A DNA stretch of 21,795 nucleotides from a virus. Below the pieces are notes generated by a model. That model was not told where the DNA came from and ran no database searches. It was given only the letters and a program-made list of their open reading frames with translations. The DNA is taken from IMG/VR virus record IMGVR_UViG_3300045922_000426, positions 1-21,795 of that record; one strand, written 5' to 3'. This document shows positions 13,683 to 21,794 of the stretch, in pieces (positions within the stretch are counted from its first letter, which is position 1; each line of letters begins with the position of its first letter). The position numbers were made by a program, and so were the translations under genes.

Positions 13683-14615
13683 GTCTTTCTTCTGCAACAG
13701 GCCAAAGCCTTGCAGAATGCTGGTCATCGTAGGATTGTCGAAGAACGGCTCCCGATAGCTGGAGCGACGATTCTTTGCATCCCACTTACCGACGGGCTGG
13801 ACATACAGCCGCCGGGGAGCATCTCCCTTATCGTTCGTAGCTCCCACAGCCAAGTAGCCGACCACGTCGAAATAGCCCTGGATCTGCGTCGCCAACTTAC
13901 CCGTCAGATGCGGTGCATAGTAGAACCGCTTCAGCTCGTCCTGGTAGTAGGTCTGCCCACAGAGGATGATTACATGCATCGGCAAATCGCGGAAAGCTCG
14001 GACGAGCAGATTGACCATGTTGTTGTTCTTCTTATACTCGGCAAACTCCGCCGTCTTCATGTCGTCATCGATCTGGCCGAGATCGAACTCACCATGGATG
14101 CCGAGAAGATTGTACATGCAGTACGCTTCTAGCTCGGTGAGCGAATCCACGATCACGGTGCGATACCGCTTGGGCTCGATGATCTCTTCTACAGGCACCC
14201 CGCGGAGAGCTGCTTCATACTGCTTGATCTTTTGCAGTGCTTGAGCACCATCCTCACCGCCAGCATCTACCCTCTTCCACAGGGCTACATGCGACGAGAG
14301 AAACTCGTACATTTTGGCAGCCTGTTTGAAGTTGGATACATCCGCGATGTCGATCCTTTCCGGATGCTTGATGCGTTCATTGTCCGAGAACACCATCTCA
14401 CCGGATTCGACGTTGATCATGAAGATATCATTCATCTGATCGACATCGGCAGCCGAACCCGCTAGAGTCGTCTTGCCTGAGCCATGCTTTCCGTAGATCA
14501 GGATCTTCAGCCAGCGGTTGCTGGTTTGGATCGTCGAGAGCTGGAACGGCGGCGCCGATTTCGTGCGCACGCCAACATTCGCACCCGTCGCGGTAGACGT
14601 CGTCATCTGGTTCAT
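13671..14615 (-). CDS. Sak4-like RecA-family ATPase (recombination/annealing partner)
   Basis: This 314-residue protein has a Walker A motif, GKHGSGKTT, at 42-50, and a Walker B, YRTVIVDSLTEL, about 100 residues later. The rest fits a RecA-core ATPase of the Sak4 type used by phages for single-strand annealing and repair. A later VIILCGQTYYQDE segment matches a core strand and sensor region. The start is uncertain: the frame extends to a GTG at 14681 and has an ATG at 14651, but the ATG at 14615 has GAGGGAG nine bases upstream and avoids overlap with the preceding gene. It lies just upstream of the DUF669 gene, a pairing seen in many phages. Confidence 0.85.
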   Translation of the reverse strand: MNQMTTSTATGANVGVRTKSAPPFQLSTIQTSNRWLKILIYGKHGSGKTTLAGSAADVDQMNDIFMINVESGEMVFSDNERIKHPERIDIADVSNFKQAAKMYEFLSSHVALWKRVDAGGEDGAQALQKIKQYEAALRGVPVEEIIEPKRYRTVIVDSLTELEAYCMYNLLGIHGEFDLGQIDDDMKTAEFAEYKKNNNMVNLLVRAFRDLPMHVIILCGQTYYQDELKRFYYAPHLTGKLATQIQGYFDVVGYLAVGATNDKGDAPRRLYVQPVGKWDAKNRRSSYREPFFDNPTMTSILQGFGLLQKKDKAA

Positions 14616-14661
14616 ATCAGTCGACTCCCTCTCGGCTGTTTGTATGTGCATGTATTGGTCT

Positions 14662-14916
14662 TTACCACCAAGGCTGTTCACTTGCTGGCAGGCGTTTCAA
14701 CATGTAGATACAACCCTCTTTGTGGCTGACATGTGCATTGATGTACATCTTGAAATCATGGCCCATTGCCTTGATGATGTCGGGGGCCACCATCTTCTGC
14801 GGAACGTTGATCTCGATTTTACGGTCTTCTGAATAGAGAAGCCAGTGGGCATCAGGATCGTTTGTATTGATCGGCCGCTGAACTTTCAGCACGATAGGCG
14901 TCGAATTCCTCGTCAT
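14662..14916 (-). CDS. Small protein of unknown function
   Basis: This 84-residue protein opens with MTRNSTPIVLKVQRPI, has HWLLYSEDRKIEINV and then MVAPDIIKAMGHDFKMYINAHV, and ends in a Trp pair. It looks alpha/beta, with no Cys pair or membrane segment. No family was recognised. Its ATG overlaps the stop of the Cas4-like nuclease gene (TGATG), so it is translated with it, and it lies upstream of the Sak4-like ATPase. Position suggests a recombination-module accessory factor. Confidence 0.65.
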   Translation of the reverse strand: MTRNSTPIVLKVQRPINTNDPDAHWLLYSEDRKIEINVPQKMVAPDIIKAMGHDFKMYINAHVSHKEGCIYMLKRLPASEQPWW

Positions 14917-16139
14917 CAGTCGAAGTCCTTCTGTTTGAGGTCGATGTTGAGATTGTAGTCGTGGGTTTGGATCTTCTGGCGGTGGACCTCGAAGTCTATG
15001 GCTTCTACCGTATTCTTGTCCAGCTCCACCTGGGTGATTGATTTAGCCTTGTACCCCTGCATATACTTGCGCCAGGATTCTTGGCTCGTGGGGCGCGGCT
15101 GGGTTTCATCACGGAGCTGCTGTTCCCAGTCCGAGCCGTCGTCCATCGAGACACAGGCTTCATAAAACGAGCACATGTTCGGGCACATGAATGTGGGATT
15201 TGGATAGAGCGGAAGGTGCGGGTTGAGCATGTCTTCCAGCTCCAGCAGGATCTTGACGCCCTCAGCTTGAAGGGATGCAGGATTCTTGTAGATCCGATCA
15301 CGGCGGATAAAAGCGTCGTGATCTGGCCCCTCTAACAGGGCCAGTTGATTCAGGAACTTCTTGTTCTCGGCAGGGGCAGCCGCAACGCTCCCATAGCAAT
15401 CGATCAGAGCTTGCCGATATAAGGGGCGAGTGGTGCGCTGATTTGCCGCCACCGAGATCTTGCCCGACTTCAGGGGCTCTGGCGGCTTCGGGACGGCTTT
15501 CAAAAACTGCCAGTAAATCATGCCAGCAACAGGCCGCTGGTAGATATGGTAGGCAGCCCAGCAATAGGCGCTTACCTGACTGTCATTGGCGAAATGCGAA
15601 GTCTTCAACTGCTTGGCGGTCTTGTAGTCGACCAGCCACAGCTGCCCGTCACCGTCGATGGTCACCCGGTCGATTGTGCCCGAATAGACTACTTTGTCGT
15701 ATGGGCTGTCAGGAAAATGCTCTTTCGGATTGAAGGGCAGATCGACAACGAAATTCACCTCTGTCTGGAGAACTCCGTTGTGCACATACGTTGTGAGTGG
15801 ATCTCTTCCAGGAAGCCAGTACTTCTCGAAGTATTCCAGCATCCCCATGCCCAACTCCGTCTGCTCTTTCCAGTCATCAGGCATTTCCTGCCGATTCTGG
15901 CGAACAGTCGCGCGCACGTAGGCGTCGAAGGCATCTCTGGCTGTGAGGTGGTCTTTTACTCCGAAGAAGTCTTCCAGAGCGTAGTGGATTCCAGTGCCGA
16001 ACCATAACGGAGCAGCTGCTTGCTTCGGTTCGAGATTGCCCATCAAATGGGATGACCAAGCCCACTTGCGACGGCAGGATCGGAATGTTGCTCTGTCGGT
16101 TGTACGGATCACCGCCGTGTGCGGAGCAAGCTCGTCCAT
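14916..16139 (-). CDS. Cas4/RecB-like PD-(D/E)XK nuclease with predicted 4Fe-4S cluster
   Basis: This 407-residue protein has the order of Cas4/AddB-type nucleases: Cys22 (FRSCRRKW), an early His52 in GTGIHYALEDF, then the nuclease core with Asp157 (SGTIDRVT), Asp171 and Lys173 (LVDYKTAK), and Gln188 with Tyr192 (SQVSAYCW). Three later cysteines, Cys319, Cys323 and Cys329 (FMCPNMCSFYEAC), could complete a 4Fe-4S cluster with Cys22. It probably resects or trims DNA ends in recombination or replication. The frame is open to a TTG at 16187, but the ATG at 16139 with AAGGG seven bases upstream is better. It is the first gene after promoter P2. Confidence 0.88.
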   Translation of the reverse strand: MDELAPHTAVIRTTDRATFRSCRRKWAWSSHLMGNLEPKQAAAPLWFGTGIHYALEDFFGVKDHLTARDAFDAYVRATVRQNRQEMPDDWKEQTELGMGMLEYFEKYWLPGRDPLTTYVHNGVLQTEVNFVVDLPFNPKEHFPDSPYDKVVYSGTIDRVTIDGDGQLWLVDYKTAKQLKTSHFANDSQVSAYCWAAYHIYQRPVAGMIYWQFLKAVPKPPEPLKSGKISVAANQRTTRPLYRQALIDCYGSVAAAPAENKKFLNQLALLEGPDHDAFIRRDRIYKNPASLQAEGVKILLELEDMLNPHLPLYPNPTFMCPNMCSFYEACVSMDDGSDWEQQLRDETQPRPTSQESWRKYMQGYKAKSITQVELDKNTVEAIDFEVHRQKIQTHDYNLNIDLKQKDFD

Positions 16140-16200
16140 CTCAGAGCCCTTCACTGGTGTTTGCGGTGTGAGGATGCATATAAGCAACCATCACCCTTAT

Positions 16201-16238
16201 ATTATAGAGGATTCTTGTGGACAAATCAAGAGGGAATT
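16201..16238 (-). promoter_or_regulatory. Promoter P2 (sigma70-like) for the nuclease-to-polymerase block
   Basis: TTGATT (16229-16224) and TATAAT (16206-16201) are 17 bases apart on the - strand, with transcription expected from about 16194, some 55 bases before the nuclease ATG. The segment just upstream of the -35, AATTCCCTC (16238-16230), shares only its final CTC with the other promoters, so P2 is the most divergent. Confidence 0.75.
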
Positions 16239-16266
16239 TTTCGGTCGCCCACATATTTTTTGGCCC

Positions 16267-17802
16267 CTAGCCGAGAGTGCGAGTGCGGGTGCGGGTGCGT
16301 TCTAAGGCGCTTATGTAGTCTTGGAACGAAATACGCACATTGATGACGTTGCTGTTAAGCTGCTCCAAAATCACGTCGTCGACTGTATGCATATACCGAT
16401 AGTACCAGGACAGTATTGGGTGAGGCGTGATCAGCCTCTGGAGGCGTTTTTCTGCCTGGTAGTTGGTAATTTGAGTCCAGTCATAGCCGATGAAGAAACA
16501 CTGCTTGGCAGTCCACAGCTCGAAGGACTCGGCAAACCCCACCGAGCAGATGATGGCTCTGCGGCGGGCGTCTGGGGTATCTGCGTTGAACGCCCTTTCT
16601 ATCTGCCCAACGCGTACTGAATCAGTCCCGCCTTTGAGAACAAAGGGCTCCGGATGTCCTGCAGGCGCTTCTTGGATAGCGGCGGAGATGTATGGAATTG
16701 CCGAAGTAAATGGGGTAAAGATCACCACATGTGGATCGCCCCCAGATTCCGGGTCCATTTCTTCGACCAGATGTTCAATCGCAGAGCCGTACCCCATTTT
16801 AGAGTCGAGAATCTTGGGACAGATGAGGATCTGCCGCTGCTTGGTCGTCAGTCCCAGGATTGACGGAGTCGCTACAACCTCGCCGCTGGGTGTGATTGCA
16901 CAGAGCTCTTCGGTGAGCTGGTCGTACAGAGCCTTTTGCTCGTCAGACATCTCCACAAGCTTGAAATCCCTGATCAAAGGTGGACGTGCAGCTTTAACTA
17001 CAGGGTCTTGATCATTCAGCCTGATTAGGGTGTGAGACATGAGATTGGCAAAGCCGGCAGTATTTTTAGGCCCAACGATCTCTTTGCCAAAAGGGCCTTC
17101 AACCACCAGGCAGAAAGTATTCACCCACTTCCAGTAGGACGTGAAGACTTTGGGCTTGATCAGATTGTAGAAAGTCCACAGGTCCTGGGGACCCTTTTTC
17201 ACGATCGTGCCGTCCATCAAGATGACGTACGGGATCTTGTGGAAGATAGGTTGCCAGAACCGGAAGTTCTTTGTCTTGCGGTTGATCCAGAGCTTGCACT
17301 CGTCTGCGATTGCCAGTTTTATACGGCCCGTCAAATCTTTTGGGAGGCCATTCCAATCATTCGCAGCTGACTGGTAGGTTGCTACAAAAACCCTTGCCCC
17401 GTGCCTGACTCGCAGCCACTGTCGCATGCGTTTTTCGGCCGGCCCCTCAACGATCGATACCTGCTGCGCATCTAGAGTTGTCCACTTGGACCACTCACGG
17501 CGCCATGTATTCAATGCCTTTTTGGAGCAGAGTACCAGAATCAGATCCCCGCGCCCGAAATCGATGGGCAGCCGTGCAGCAGATTCGATGGCGATGCGGG
17601 ATTTGCCCAAGCCAGGATCGATGTACAAAATAGCACGCCCCAACGAGCTGGCTACAACAGCAACCGTCCCCAGAGGCTCTCCCGTCAGGGGGTCCCGTAC
17701 CTGCTGCTTGCCAGAAACCCCCTGGGAGACGAACTGTGCTGTGTGTTCCTGGAAAGAGAAGGGCGGATCCACGCCATCTCTGATAACAACCGACGATGTC
17801 AA
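16267..17802 (-). CDS. SNF2-like superfamily 2 DNA helicase/ATPase
   Basis: This 511-residue protein has Walker A DPGLGKSR at 62-69, a DExx-box ADECKLW with Asp167 and Glu168, motif III-like LMDGTIVKKGP, and in the second half the SNF2-type motif VI region NYQAEKRLQRL. The spacing and the QAE...R form fit small phage SNF2-like helicases, which remodel or unwind DNA during replication or recombination. The start is a TTG at 17802-17800 that overlaps the ligase TGA, with a perfect GGAGGT six bases upstream; the next in-frame Met is over 100 residues in, so the TTG is well supported. The C-terminus is a repeated Arg-Thr stretch from a hexamer repeat. Confidence 0.9.
   Translation of the reverse strand: MTSSVVIRDGVDPPFSFQEHTAQFVSQGVSGKQQVRDPLTGEPLGTVAVVASSLGRAILYIDPGLGKSRIAIESAARLPIDFGRGDLILVLCSKKALNTWRREWSKWTTLDAQQVSIVEGPAEKRMRQWLRVRHGARVFVATYQSAANDWNGLPKDLTGRIKLAIADECKLWINRKTKNFRFWQPIFHKIPYVILMDGTIVKKGPQDLWTFYNLIKPKVFTSYWKWVNTFCLVVEGPFGKEIVGPKNTAGFANLMSHTLIRLNDQDPVVKAARPPLIRDFKLVEMSDEQKALYDQLTEELCAITPSGEVVATPSILGLTTKQRQILICPKILDSKMGYGSAIEHLVEEMDPESGGDPHVVIFTPFTSAIPYISAAIQEAPAGHPEPFVLKGGTDSVRVGQIERAFNADTPDARRRAIICSVGFAESFELWTAKQCFFIGYDWTQITNYQAEKRLQRLITPHPILSWYYRYMHTVDDVILEQLNSNVINVRISFQDYISALERTRTRTRTLG
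16275..16298. repeat. Hexamer repeat (GAGTGC/GGGTGC)4 at the helicase C-terminus
   Basis: Two copies of GAGTGC followed by two of GGGTGC encode the alternating Thr-Arg tail of the helicase, just before its stop. Confidence 0.85.
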
Positions 17803-18713
17803 AGGTCAACCTCCGAACGCCAGCCGAGGAAGACAGGATGCCGCGGCTTGTCTTTCACCCCGACCGCGAAGTATTTGAACTTGGCCAGCTTGCCGAGATA
17901 CTTGTCGCGATTGTTCCAGATTTCGATCCTGTCGGCATCGGTAAAGCCCGTCCCCAGATCGACCTCGAACTCCTCTCCGGAAGGATACTTGCCACGGCAT
18001 TTCAATGCCCCAAGCTTCCCGCCGGGACGCATGTTTTCCTTATGGGTACTGTGGACTGTATAGCCCAACTCAGACTTCATCGCCGCATTTTCGTTGTGCA
18101 GAAGCTCATCGAAACCGACAACGACTGCTTCAGCATCGACATATCTTTTGAGCTTGATTAGCTGCCCCTGCTTGGGCGTCGCCCTCCCAAACTTGTAATG
18201 GGCCGCCGGCCGCCGGAGAATCGCCCCCTCATATCCCGCCCGAATTAGCTGTTCCTCCCGCGCGTAGACTTCATCGAGGGTATGGCACAGGTAAGTTTCC
18301 ACAGGATAAACCCAGTTGATACCCTGGGCCCGCAGCCGCATGATTGCTTGACTCAAAATGGCGTGCCGATTAACGAACTGCTCCTGCATGCTGACGATAT
18401 CGAAGACATAATACCGGAAATCAGGCTCACCTCCCTGAGACATCACCGCACTATTCGTTCGGTGGTACACACCTGGTGTATTAGGTTCACCGATGATCAA
18501 CTCGCCGTCGAAATTCTTCATCCAATTGTACTGGGCTTCAATTGTCTGCCGGATGTAATCATTGGGGATCGGCTTGAGGCTCCGTGACAGCAGCTGCCCA
18601 TAACAAAGAATGGCCCTGATCCCATCAAACTTGGGCTGGACGTAGACCGGCAACTGATTGGCAACCCTGCTCTCCTCGTACTGAGCAGCTAGCATCGGCT
18701 TGAAGTTACTCAT
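17799..18713 (-). CDS. ATP-dependent DNA ligase
   Basis: This 304-residue ligase seals nicks with ATP. The adenylated lysine is Lys28 in motif I (QPKFDGIRA); motif III is FDGELI, IIIa is YYVFDIV, motif IV is YEGAILRR and motif V is LIKLKRY. It then continues into an OB-fold (ALKCRGKYPSGEEFEVDLGTG). The size matches compact phage ligases that have only the adenylation and OB domains. The ATG has GGAGG seven bases upstream and overlaps the end of the preceding gene; the stop is shared with the TTG start of the helicase. Confidence 0.95.
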   Translation of the reverse strand: MSNFKPMLAAQYEESRVANQLPVYVQPKFDGIRAILCYGQLLSRSLKPIPNDYIRQTIEAQYNWMKNFDGELIIGEPNTPGVYHRTNSAVMSQGGEPDFRYYVFDIVSMQEQFVNRHAILSQAIMRLRAQGINWVYPVETYLCHTLDEVYAREEQLIRAGYEGAILRRPAAHYKFGRATPKQGQLIKLKRYVDAEAVVVGFDELLHNENAAMKSELGYTVHSTHKENMRPGGKLGALKCRGKYPSGEEFEVDLGTGFTDADRIEIWNNRDKYLGKLAKFKYFAVGVKDKPRHPVFLGWRSEVDL

Positions 18714-19110
18714 GAGCGCCTCCCAGATTAGTTCCGTTTACCAAGTTCTTCCGGAATTCCGCCCATGCGCGCTTCAAATCTTCTCCCATGACGCAAATAA
18801 AGACATCCATATAATTGATATGCACCCGTTTGTTGGTCAGTATTATCAATCCTGCTTTGATGAGAGCTTGAATTAAGCCTTCGTCCTCAGTCCAGTCTTT
18901 TATGAAAGTTTCATAGCAGCTTAGAAGATAGCCCATGCTATCGACCATTATCGTCGCTGTGTGGATGACTTCTTTGGTACCCGGCACGGTAGTAAGAATG
19001 GTAGGCTGACGCCGATCGTAGTGATATCCGTCCACGTAGACGTCGACAAAACCCTTCCAATGCTTTGTTTCGATGAAAACGTTCTTCTTAGCCAGAACGG
19101 GCTGAGTCAT
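18706..19110 (-). CDS. Protein of unknown function upstream of the ligase
   Basis: This 134-residue protein opens with basic and aromatic residues (KKNVFIETKHWKGFVDVYVDGYHYD), has several beta-type stretches (VIHTATIMVDSMGYLL, GLIILTNKRVHINYMDVFICV) and ends with a helix EDLKRAWAEFRKNL. No family was recognised. It is the first gene after promoter P3, with a strong AGGAGG eight bases before its ATG, and overlaps the ligase by eight bases. A role linked to DNA ends or replication is plausible from context only. Confidence 0.65.
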   Translation of the reverse strand: MTQPVLAKKNVFIETKHWKGFVDVYVDGYHYDRRQPTILTTVPGTKEVIHTATIMVDSMGYLLSCYETFIKDWTEDEGLIQALIKAGLIILTNKRVHINYMDVFICVMGEDLKRAWAEFRKNLVNGTNLGGAHE

Positions 19111-19153
19111 GGTATCCTCCTAGCTACAAGAAGTCTTCGTTTCTTGTTATCCC

Positions 19154-19192
19154 ATTATATCACAGCTCACAGATGGGCATCAAGAGTCCAAA
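19154..19192 (-). promoter_or_regulatory. Promoter P3 (sigma70-like) for the ligase/helicase block
   Basis: TTGATG (19183-19178) and TATAAT (19159-19154) are separated by 18 bases on the - strand, and TTTGGACTC (19192-19184) abuts the -35, one base different from the P4 box. Transcription should start near 19147, about 37 bases before the ATG at 19110. Confidence 0.75.
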
Positions 19193-19203
19193 TGATGTGC
19201 TGG

Positions 19204-19671
19204 TCAACGATCATCGCCAGAACCCTGAAGCTTATTGCGGGCTGCACGATCGGCTAGCTTTACCAGGTTTCGGCGCAACACCTCTGTCGGCCTGATATTC
19301 AGTTCACGGCAGGCATTGGCGACATACCAGCAGATATCGCCCAGTTCCTTGATCAAAGCTTCGCGCCTCTTAGGAGTCAGGTAATCTCTCGTCAGATATG
19401 CCGAGAAATTGCAGTCTTCGTCTTCACAGTCCCATTCTTCGACGAGGGTTACGATGCCGTCATCGCGAATGGCTTTGCCCACGTGTTCGGCAAACTCTCC
19501 GGCCTCACCGTTCAGTTTTAGAGCGACATACACCAGCCCCAGAGCCGTCCTTTGGCCGGGGTAAATTGCCGTGCGGGAAGCAAGCCGCATGTAGTCGTCG
19601 AAAGTGCCGCCATCTTCAAAGTCGGCGAGATCTTGATCGGTGATGCGGCTGGCCAGTGTGGTTTTTGCCAT
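19204..19671 (-). CDS. MazG-like nucleotide pyrophosphohydrolase
   Basis: This 155-residue protein has the MazG metal site: Glu56-x2-Glu59 (NGEAGEFAEH) and, after an insertion of about 50 residues, Glu109-x2-Asp112 (KELGDICWYVANA), then the helix VLRRNLVKLADR. MazG enzymes hydrolyse nucleoside triphosphates to monophosphates; phage copies may trim host nucleotide pools or (p)ppGpp. The insertion is acidic and Cys-containing (EEWDCEDEDCN). The frame extends to 19905 but the ATG at 19671 with AAAGG upstream avoids overlap with the preceding gene. Confidence 0.9.
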   Translation of the reverse strand: MAKTTLASRITDQDLADFEDGGTFDDYMRLASRTAIYPGQRTALGLVYVALKLNGEAGEFAEHVGKAIRDDGIVTLVEEWDCEDEDCNFSAYLTRDYLTPKRREALIKELGDICWYVANACRELNIRPTEVLRRNLVKLADRAARNKLQGSGDDR

Positions 19672-19705
19672 AGCTGTAGACCTTTCTGAGCTGATTGCTG
19701 GTTGG

Positions 19706-20176
19706 CTAGTCTTCAAGAGGGAGTTCGGGCCCACGGACCCAATCGTACATCTTGCCGTCGTACGACAAGAACACCTGGTATCGACCGTTGTCTGAGACCT
19801 CCGTGAAGAGCGGATCTTCGCCCCGTTCTGCACGATCAAAGATCGGCAGCATCCGAATATGGCGACACTCGGTTGTCCGGGCGGGGCAAGTACACGTCCA
19901 CTCACCGGTCGACTTTGCTCGGGTGAGAGTGTATGTATCCAGAGGTTCGAAGTCTTTATCGAACTTCTTTACCAGGTAAGAACCCGGCAGGGCGGAGTTG
20001 GGGTGCCTGAGATAGAGCGATTTTGTTGGCATGACAGCCTCCCTATTCATGCCCTGGTAGGCTCGCAGTAGCATAGATTGAGTTCTGTCGATAGGTGGCG
20101 CACTCACAACGGCTTTCACTACCTGGCGGGTATTGTCCTCGACAAACGGCGTCGACGGATACATCTCTCTGCGCAT
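19706..20176 (-). CDS. SWIM-type zinc-finger protein, unknown function
   Basis: This 156-residue protein has a SWIM motif, Cys95-x-Cys97-x6-Cys104-x-His106 (WTCTCPARTTECRHI), likely binding one zinc; SWIM domains bind DNA or protein. A preceding beta-rich segment (SLYLRHPNSALPGSYLVKKF) and a following NGRYQVFLSYDGKMYDWV complete the fold. The start is uncertain. The ATG at 20176 lies 12 bases after the previous stop; a second at 20164 and an internal one at 20032, which has the strongest ribosome-binding site (GGGAGG), are alternatives. It lies just upstream of mazG. Confidence 0.65.
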   Translation of the reverse strand: MRREMYPSTPFVEDNTRQVVKAVVSAPPIDRTQSMLLRAYQGMNREAVMPTKSLYLRHPNSALPGSYLVKKFDKDFEPLDTYTLTRAKSTGEWTCTCPARTTECRHIRMLPIFDRAERGEDPLFTEVSDNGRYQVFLSYDGKMYDWVRGPELPLED

Positions 20177-20188
20177 GTGGTTCCATCC

Positions 20189-20878
20189 CTAGACGATCCA
20201 CGGATCAACACTCCAATGCAGAAGAGCCTGCCGCAAACCCACAGCTGTTGGCATGGCCTGCAGCATAGCCGATTGGCGGACACGGTAGTTGATCCAGCGT
20301 TCGATCTGCCGGCGATCTTCTTTGTCGTGCCTACGCCCAAGCCAGTACCAGCAATACCACTCGAACCAGCCCAGAGGATCGATGTTGCTGATCAGCCTCC
20401 GCTCTAGCCACCACTCCCGCGAGAGGGATGCCTTCTTCTGGAACCATGCAGTCTTCCAGACAGGCTTGTCGTGATAGCTGTCTTGGAATTTCATGGAACC
20501 TTTGTACGGAGGAAACAGCGCGTGACGTTCACGCCCGAGAGGATATTTCGTATCAGCACGGAGACTGCCGAAATAGGCATTTCCGAAGATGCCCATGGCC
20601 ATCATAGTCATGGGAGAGAGGATCGGCTCAAATCCTTCAGGCTTTCCGGGGATGTAGAGGGTTTCGTACACGGGTTCGCCCGGCTCTTGTTCACCGTCCA
20701 GCCAATCCGACTGAACGATACGAGCACATTCGACAAAGTACACTTCATCCGGCCGATAGAACCTGTATGCCAATCCTGTCTCGGGATCGTGCATATCTCC
20801 GGGCACCCACCGAGCCTGTGCTTCCTGAATATGCTCAGGATTCGATCTGCAGGGCTCTCCCCAGGTCCGCTTTGTCAT
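20189..20878 (-). CDS. Tryptophan/tyrosine-rich protein of unknown function
   Basis: This 229-residue protein is rich in Trp, Tyr, Arg and Pro. It contains REWWLERRLISNIDPLGWFEWYC, in which PLGWFEWYC and the following YWLGRRHDKEDRRQIERW resemble, from memory, an uncharacterised family seen in diverse bacteria and some eukaryotes; this is uncertain. The N-terminal half has TLYIPGKPEGFEPILSPMTM. No catalytic motif was recognised. The ATG at 20878 follows the previous stop by five bases with GGTGAG upstream; an upstream TTG at 20890 is less likely. Confidence 0.65.
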   Translation of the reverse strand: MTKRTWGEPCRSNPEHIQEAQARWVPGDMHDPETGLAYRFYRPDEVYFVECARIVQSDWLDGEQEPGEPVYETLYIPGKPEGFEPILSPMTMMAMGIFGNAYFGSLRADTKYPLGRERHALFPPYKGSMKFQDSYHDKPVWKTAWFQKKASLSREWWLERRLISNIDPLGWFEWYCWYWLGRRHDKEDRRQIERWINYRVRQSAMLQAMPTAVGLRQALLHWSVDPWIV

Positions 20879-20883
20879 TGTTC

Positions 20884-21123
20884 TCACCAACTTTCATCCC
20901 AGACTTCTTTGTGGAGACGGCAGAGATAGTGCACCTTGTTGCTGTGCAGAATCCCCGCGAACACCACATCACCGTCAGGCGCCTTGATCTCGAAGGTTTC
21001 CTGTCCGGATTTCACCCGGGCGAAAGGCATCGGAGGATCGCTGATAGCCCTAAGCTGATCGATCATCGTGTTGACGTGCTCCCGACGGAGGATCCTGGTG
21101 AAGTATTTGCGTTCCATTTCCAT
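20884..21123 (-). CDS. Small protein of unknown function
   Basis: This 79-residue protein opens with MEMERKYFTRILRREHV, a basic helix, then has FEIKAPDGDVVFAGILHSNKVHYLCRL, a likely beta hairpin, and ends in Trp-rich residues. No family was recognised. The ATG has a near-perfect GGAGGTGAT site eight bases upstream that includes the stop of the previous gene, so translation is coupled. Confidence 0.65.
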   Translation of the reverse strand: MEMERKYFTRILRREHVNTMIDQLRAISDPPMPFARVKSGQETFEIKAPDGDVVFAGILHSNKVHYLCRLHKEVWDESW

Positions 21124-21124
21124 A

Positions 21125-21307
21125 TCACATCACCTCCACTCGAACACGAGCCCAATACTCTTCAGGATCGATTCTCCGATCACCCTGCTTTACAGGCACT
21201 CCAAGCATGGCGATGGCCTGATCAATCAGGAACAGGAGATTAGATCCTTCCACCTCGGCGATGTGGGAATCTCCCACCTGATCGGTGAACGTAACTCTGA
21301 TCTTCAT
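21125..21307 (-). CDS. Small protein of unknown function
   Basis: This 60-residue protein has two beta strands (KIRVTFTDQVGDSHIAEVEG) and a helix (LLFLIDQAIAMLGV), ending in an acidic then basic tail. No family was recognised. The ATG has GGGAGGAA upstream, and its stop overlaps the Shine-Dalgarno of the next gene. Confidence 0.6.
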   Translation of the reverse strand: MKIRVTFTDQVGDSHIAEVEGSNLLFLIDQAIAMLGVPVKQGDRRIDPEEYWARVRVEVM

Positions 21308-21328
21308 TTCGCGTTCCTCCCTGCAAAT

Positions 21329-21589
21329 TCAACCTGCGATCCAGTGCAGCTCGCCGTTCGGCTGGCGAACGTATTTCTGCCCGTATCCCGTCCCCAACAA
21401 ACGCACACCCCGGCGAGTCTTGTGGTACTTGATCGAGCTCCGCTCCGTCATACACGCCCACACTCCGCAGGTGGTGACAGCGTCATATACCACCTCACCC
21501 GGCTCGAACGTGAACGGATCACCGAAGTCGTCGCAGATCCGAGTCTCTGCGCTGATGTAGCGCTTGACCTGCTTTTTGGCAGTGCTCAT
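21329..21589 (-). CDS. Small protein of unknown function, first after promoter P4
   Basis: This 86-residue protein is basic at the start (MSTAKKQVKRYISAETR), with two cysteines at about 43-47 (TTCGVWACM) and an aromatic end. Those two cysteines, plus an earlier one, could bind metal, but no known motif is matched. The ATG has GGAGATG upstream, some 22 bases beyond the predicted P4 start of transcription. Confidence 0.65.
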   Translation of the reverse strand: MSTAKKQVKRYISAETRICDDFGDPFTFEPGEVVYDAVTTCGVWACMTERSSIKYHKTRRGVRLLGTGYGQKYVRQPNGELHWIAG

Positions 21590-21618
21590 AGCACATCTCC
21601 ACTGTTTTTCATACCCTT

Positions 21619-21657
21619 ATTATAGAATATCACTCCTCGAGGTCGCAAGAGTCAAAA
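21619..21657 (-). promoter_or_regulatory. Promoter P4 (sigma70-like), inside the end of the upstream gene
   Basis: TTGCGA (21648-21643) and TATAAT (21624-21619) are 18 bases apart on the - strand, with TTTTGACTC (21657-21649) abutting the -35. The -35 and upstream box lie in the last codons of the partial upstream gene, whose stop is at 21630-21632, so the promoter reuses coding sequence. Confidence 0.65.
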
Positions 21658-21794
21658 TCTTGATCCCGTTGAAAAATCTTTTGATCCGGGTCCGCCTCAC
21701 AAAGCTCGTCGTTGTCGTCGTTGTCGTCGTTGTCGTCAGGGCCGTTTATGCTGTTTGGACCAGGCCTGCCAAACCATTTGCGCTTGTTTGCAGC
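21630..21794 (-). CDS. C-terminal end of an unknown acidic protein (5' end outside window)
   Basis: An open frame enters from the right edge and runs to TGA at 21632-21630, giving 54 visible residues. It begins basic (NKRKWFGRPG), then has Asp-Asp-Asn repeats (DDNDDNDDNDDE) encoded by a nine-base tandem repeat, and ends acidic (FDSCDLEE). An acidic tail after a basic region is common in SSB-like and DNA-mimic proteins, but too little is visible to assign a function. Confidence 0.55.
   Translation of the reverse strand, partial: AANKRKWFGRPGPNSINGPDDNDDNDDNDELCEADPDQKIFQRDQDFDSCDLEE
21705..21740. repeat. Nine-base tandem repeat (GTCGTCGTT)
   Basis: One near-copy and two perfect copies of GTCGTCGTT, then a partial one, encode the Asp-Asp-Asn repeats of the edge gene. 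Confidence 0.85.

Noticed and set aside
13586-13705. N-terminal extension of the DUF669 gene
   Set aside because: It reads through the GGTTGGTG repeats and into the Sak4-like gene; the ATG at 13585 has a GGAGAG site.
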